A stretch of DNA of 64,000 bases, from the NCBI GenBank assembly GCA_963942565.1, contig OZ012684.1, positions 66,361,874 through 66,425,873 of the forward strand. The letters run 5' to 3'. Under the pieces are notes generated by a model, which was not told the origin of the DNA, did no database searches, and saw nothing but the letters and a program-made list of their open reading frames with translations. The stretch comes from Maea johnstoni (Eukaryota > Annelida > Polychaeta > Spionida > Magelonidae). This document shows, one piece after another, positions 36,891-64,000 of the stretch (the first letter of the stretch is position 1; every line of letters begins with the position of its first letter). The translations under genes and the position numbers were made by a program.

Positions 36891-37672
36891 GGTGCATTCA
36901 TGTGATTGGCAGATCTACCTGTAAAATATAACATAGATAATTATAAATTATAAGTTGGTAAGGTAAAAGATGAGATATAAAGCCTATATTTCAATATATT
37001 AAATCTATTAATGAAATAATATGATATCCCACTTATTTTCACCTACTCTTCCTCCTTCCGTATCTAAAACATGTATTTTCATCAAAATATGAAATCAAAA
37101 CTTATACTGTAATGTAGATGGAAGTCTACACTATTACATATGTTGAACTTCCTATTGTCAATTTAAATATGCTTTATTAAAAAGATTAAGAGTCTTGCAT
37201 AAAACATGTTATTTTTATCAAAAACTGCTTTTTTTTCCTTCAGTACAGCAATGGTCTGTGGGCCTAAGGTACTGCAACATTTGTAATGGGATCATTCACA
37301 CATCTAAAAAGCAAAAAATACACCCTATTTAAAGATGCAAAGATCACGAGCACCCTTAACAAGGATAGCATCAAAGGTAACCTGGATAAAATCTCATTGA
37401 AATGCTGAACTCCTGACTACAAATACCTATTTTTACAAGATAATCTATGGTTTGACCAAAGTTATCAATGATTTAGCAAGTGATAAAATGTTAATGAGAT
37501 AAGGCAAAATGATTTGACTTTACATTGAAATAGCAAACATACATACATCATGCCTACATGCACCATTATTAAAACAATATTTTCAAAATGGCAGAATTCC
37601 TCAAGTCATCCAAAAAATACTACCTCAAAACTCTTTTCATGTGCCATCTGACTTTATGGAAAGGGTTTCACT
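36891..37672. other. Intergenic DNA, nothing recognised
   Basis: AT-rich. No gene or repeat family identified. Confidence 0.4.
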
Positions 37673-38593
37673 ACAGTTAGGACTGGTATTGACTTGGTAT
37701 TTTTGGGTTCGAGATTGGCATCACTATTATTATGATACCGATCCCAATTCCGAACCTTAGCATCGTTTTGGGAGTTGCTGGGATTCATTTACATTCATAC
37801 TAGTTGCACTTACTAAATTGTAATACTACTACTACTAGTAATAATAATAATAATAATAATCTTTATTTCATGAGGTACATACAGTAAACTACAAGATTTG
37901 ATAAATGCTGTGGCTTGCCTCAGATTTTGAAAATGCATCTCTCACATTTTTGTCTAGATACAGGGATGTAAATCCTTTTTTTAAGGCATTAGCATTTTCA
38001 CATTCAAAGACAAACTTTTATGTTATCTATATTGTTACTAATATTCCATGATAAGTAAATGAATTTTAAAAGTAAAACAACCATAACTCAAAGTTCATAT
38101 TTATTACAACAACACTAAGATCTAAGTAGGAGCTCCCTCTATTCATGTTTGTTTTATTATTACCTGCTGACTTTACTTGCTTTGAATTCAGCATTCTCCA
38201 TTATAAATCATGGAGAATGTTGAACTGTCTATAGTCTGGCCACATGTGAATAGCATTCACGGATGGGCGGGCCCGCTGGTAACACATGCGTCTATTAGGC
38301 TTTTATTACCTTATATGGAAGCCATTAATTGCCTGGGTATAATCGGCACATGCCGGTTTGAGGATCGAGTGAGCACTCACAACAATGGCTGATGTCAGCT
38401 GCGGGAGCTTTTGTTTGAACCTGCCCGTTGCCAGTTTTATGACAAATTAATGAGAATTTTACAACATTCTCAAGTGTCAGTTTCCCTTTTCTTTGACTCG
38501 AGTTGTATTGACATGATAATGCTGACTCGACCAGCTGTACATTACTCGAGACCTGTCTGTCCGATACGTCTCGATACCAGTCCTAACTACAGT
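37673..38593. mobile_element. Inverted-repeat element, about 920 bp
   Basis: Left end ACAGTTAGGACTGGTATTGA is mirrored by TCGATACCAGTCCTAACTAC at the right. Inside are an (AAT)n stretch near 37840 and a 15-bp-stem hairpin at 38189-38224 (CATTCTCCAT / ATGGAGAATG). No transposase was seen. Confidence 0.65.
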
Positions 38594-40589
38594 ATTTATT
38601 TTCCTGGCAACATATACCTGTAGTGCTCTTACCTATTTAAAGTTTTAACGGTTAAGGTTTTCTAGGGACGTTAGGGAGACAAATGTTTCGGGATGAACCA
38701 CAAAGAAATATAGTCTTGTTGGATGTTTCTATCTCTGGTGGTTCTAAAAATAATTAATTAACAGTACAAAGCTTTGTGAAGTTCTTGCTATGTACTTGTG
38801 GTTAGAAAGTCTATTGTCCTCCATTTGTATTCTTAACCTCAATCCTCTCACAAGCAATACATAAACTTATCTTGAAAGGTGGTTTCTGGGTGGCAGCTGC
38901 AAGCTAGGGGAGACATTTGTATTTGCGTGCAAATACTGACATTCTAGTTTTCTTCTGTTTGTCTGACCCATGTCTGTATTTCCCGGTTCTGTGACTTTTG
39001 AGCCACTCATTTGGCAAAGTAGCCTGGTTGTCGTAATTTCTTTTCCGGTGTGTTTTTTCTTTCGTTTGTACTTAATTCAGTTCTTTTTATTTTTTGGATA
39101 ATTTTTTCAGTTTTGATTTATTTGTTTTTGTGTGGTGTGATGGCTGTCTTCATCTCGCCTGTTGTGTCTTGGTGGCTGGTGTCTTGGGGGATGTGTTTTG
39201 TAACTCTTAGCCGGAGATAGAAAGTAAATGTTTCAATGGGAGCATCGTAGAAAGCATTAATTGAAAAAATGAGGGTAGACTTATCCACAAATCTTTATAT
39301 ATATTAAACAGACCCGGGGAAAAGTTTGCATTATGGCTATCCAAATTAAACAGTTACATGCTAACTGTCTTCAAAAATTATAGGCTAGCCATTGGCAAAT
39401 AGTCTCTTGAGCTAGTTAGGTTGGATACACCTTTTCATTCAAATGCTGGATCATATACTGTGTGGGTTGAGATTAATTTAGTGTTTTGGGTTAAATATTG
39501 AAGCTGGTTTGATGAGTTTCCTCTTTAGAATTAGAACTTTTGCACAAACATGTCAAAAATAAACAAATTCATAACAATTACAACTTGCCTCTGATCATGA
39601 CCAACTTTTTATTAACATACCAAAAGAAATACAATGAAACTGCCAATCTAAAATAAACAAAAGAAAAAAAATGGGGATAACACCAAATCTTAAAGAGACC
39701 TTAAGTTTAAAATAAACCAAGGCCAAGTAAACCTATTGGAAAGACCAACACGATGGCGCCACTGGCATTACTCTTGTTTTACCAGGTTCTAGATTTTTCT
39801 AGACCCTAGAAGGTAACCAGATTTTCCCTAAATGTGTTATGCTTGGTGGCTCATGCATGCCTTCAATACTTGTAAGAGGTTCAATAGGAGGGCCTACCCC
39901 TCATACTGCACCTACCATCAGAAATGTGCAACACTAGACAGAAACAACTCAAAAAGGCACTAAGATAAACCAAGTTTTCTCTTTCAGTTTAAAACATCGA
40001 AATATAAAAAGGTAAGTTACCAATATTTTGCAAAGAATGCCAAAGAACCACAGTACTTCAAGTTTATGATAAAAAAAGAAGTTCTTAAATGCATCAGTTG
40101 AGCATTTGAGAAGAAAATTTAGAGGAAGTTGATAGTAAAGCAGGGTAACTAAAAACTGAGCTCGACCTTCCATATTCAGCATCCTGATCCTTTTTACATG
40201 CACAACAGTACCATAGGATTTTGTGGTATATATCTTACAACCACAATAATAACACCTAACCATATTGAAATACCCTCACTGAACATGTGTATTGAATGTT
40301 GAGAGCAACTCAGACTGAAATGACATGTCATACAATTTCCAAAACATAATCATCCTCATCCTTTCGATTCAGTAACATTGTGAAAGATATATTACATCAA
40401 AGAAGTGAGATGAAACTCCATGAGCATGCATCAACAGAAGAATTGGCAAACCACTTCGCTATGTTCTTTACTGACAAAGTGTAAGATACGCAATGAGCTG
40501 CCAGATCTCTCCAGACACCAGCTGAATATACCTACCCCGGCATTAATATGTTCACTGAATGTTCTGTGGGCTGTGACTGAAAGCGAAGT
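38594..40589. other. Intergenic DNA, nothing recognised
   Basis: No gene supported. Short open frames are within chance for this composition. Confidence 0.4.
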
Positions 40590-41700
40590 TTGCAAAATCA
40601 TAGCAAAATCGCGGACTAAGAGCTGCTCTCTAGATCCCGCTCCATTAAAATCAATGATGACTTCTCCGAAAATCAGGAAATCCTGTGGTCTGTACCACAG
40701 GGATCTGTGTTGGGCGCACTATTGTTCCTAATGTACATCTGGCACAGCTAATCCGATCCTACGGTCTGGACAGTCATGGCTATGCTGATGACACCCAGCT
40801 CTGCTTATCATTCAAAAAGACAAGTGATAACGCAATTGTCAAACGTGAAATTCTAAATCTTTAGAAATGTTTGTGTGACATTAGTGTCTGGATGTCTCAG
40901 AACAAGCTGAAACTCAACAATGACAAGACTGAAATCATCCTATTCGGCTCTAAGAAACATCTAGCTGAGCTGAACATTAATTCACTCTCTCTGTCCGTTG
41001 CATCTGAACCTGTGCGGAATCTGGGAGCTATATTTGACTCTCAACTGATCATGGCACCCCATGTCAAAAAATCTAGCTTTCACCTGAGGAATATTGGAAA
41101 AGCAAGACGTATTTTAACAGAAGATGCCACAAAAACAGTGATTCAGTCACTGGTGATGTCTCGCTTGGATTACTGCAATGCTCTCCTAATACAACAGGAT
41201 TTGATTGCAAAGCTGCAGCGACTACAAAACAATGCTGCAAGGATAGTATCGAGAACCAGGAAGTATGAACATATCACACCTGTTCTCATCAAGCTTCACT
41301 GGCTACCAATAAACTTCCGCATCTAATTTAAGGTCCTAGTGCTGGTATACAAGGCACTCAACGGACTTGCACCTAAGTACATCAAGGAGCTGCTCGTGCC
41401 TTATAAACCCAGACGCCATCTAAGATCAGAAGCAAAGGGCCTTCTGGATGAGCCTCGGACTAGACTCAAATTTGGAGGTCGCGCTTTCTCCATTTGTGCA
41501 CCGAGATTGTAGAATGCGCTTCCACAACACCCGAAAGATTCTACGTCGTGTCAGACCTTCAAGAAGTGTCTCAAAACACACCTTTTCAGGCTGCCCACTG
41601 AGGCATTGTTGACTATGACTCGAACTATGACAATGTGCAGCGCTTTTGAACATTTTATGAATGGAAATGGCGCTTTATAAATTCCAATTATTATTATTAC
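40590..41700 (+). pseudogene. L2/CR1-type LINE, 3' part, decayed
   Basis: RT motifs VPQGSVLGALLFLMYI and GYADDTQLC (catalytic), then WMSQNKLKLNNDKTEIILFG, RNLGAIFDSQL, SRLDYCNALL and LQNNAARIV, in the usual order of Jockey-group LINEs. Stops and a frame change mark it as dead. The 3' end GGCGCTTTATAAATTCCAAT followed by TATTATTA is the hairpin-and-short-repeat tail typical of the L2/CR1 group. The 5' part is missing, as usual for LINE copies. Confidence 0.85.
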
Positions 41701-42112
41701 ATTATCCATCTATTTGTTAGGGGCATCTAATAGATGATCCTAATATTGAATACAAGTGACTCCCATTAAGATTGCACAACAAAAATGCTATGCAAAAATA
41801 GCACACATAGGATTGCTTGAACTCCTACACTGCTAAAAACACTGATGTCACAAGACAATTTGTTGTAGCCTTACACAAAATGCAAATATCACCCTTATGT
41901 GAAATGCAATACAATTTTTTCACTTGGGGAATAGTTGGATTTTTTTTTTTATGTGGTTTAGGGGAAGATTAAGAGATTTATTCTTATTCTCTTAGACCTC
42001 CTATACATTTTTAAATGTCATAACCCAAACTTTGTCTATAATCATTAGGAGTTGGTTCAGTGTTTCAGATTGTAATAATGACTTTTCTTGATATGTCTGC
42101 CTTCACTTTCAG

Positions 42113-64000
<21,888 letters not shown>

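Overview
The window is AT-rich DNA from an animal genome, most likely a marine invertebrate. Genes have many introns with GT-AG borders, and there are tRNA-derived SINEs, an L2/CR1-type LINE tail, many short inverted-repeat elements and two tyrosine-recombinase retrotransposons of the Ngaro (DIRS-related) type, which are common in echinoderms and other aquatic animals. The species cannot be fixed from the sequence.

Left part (1-21,832): a minus-strand gene for the splicing factor YJU2 (CCDC94). Its 8-codon first exon lies at 21,809-21,832 and exons 2-5 lie at 359-2,268. The roughly 19.5 kb first intron is filled by a three-level nest: Ngaro-type element 1 (2,858-21,503) is interrupted in its right-hand repeat by Ngaro-type element 2 (9,690-21,248), whose own right-hand repeat is interrupted by a 4.7 kb cut-and-paste DNA transposon (16,477-21,151). 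Both Ngaro-type elements carry an SGNH-hydrolase frame, Gag, RT/RNase H and a tyrosine recombinase. Between hydrolase and Gag each has a series of small hairpins whose stems vary in a base-paired way.

Middle part (21,840-42,100): no convincing host gene. It holds MITEs (two of them nested), an L1-like RT fragment, a broken piggyBac transposase with a 139-bp tandem repeat in front, an L2/CR1 LINE 3' end, a poly-C tract and simple repeats.

Right part (42,113-64,000): one plus-strand gene, open at both ends, for an SR-related RNA-binding protein of the SCAF4/SCAF8 type. It carries four tandem copies of the RRM plus W-x-x-x-x-G-x-x-Y-I-P-W-type unit, where vertebrate SCAF8 has one. Each copy is a three-exon cassette with the same intron phases (1-0-0-1). 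The N-terminal exons have four copies of a 17-residue QDICARIQ motif; the C-terminus is acidic and then RS/RD-rich.

The most striking signal is in an intron of this gene. A 53-bp minisatellite of about 79 copies (49,717-53,891) is a tandem amplification of the intron/exon border itself: each unit holds a pyrimidine tract, CAG acceptor and the first codons of the downstream exon. Only the last acceptor fits the reading frame. A splicing-related gene therefore carries a very large array of decoy 3' splice sites.
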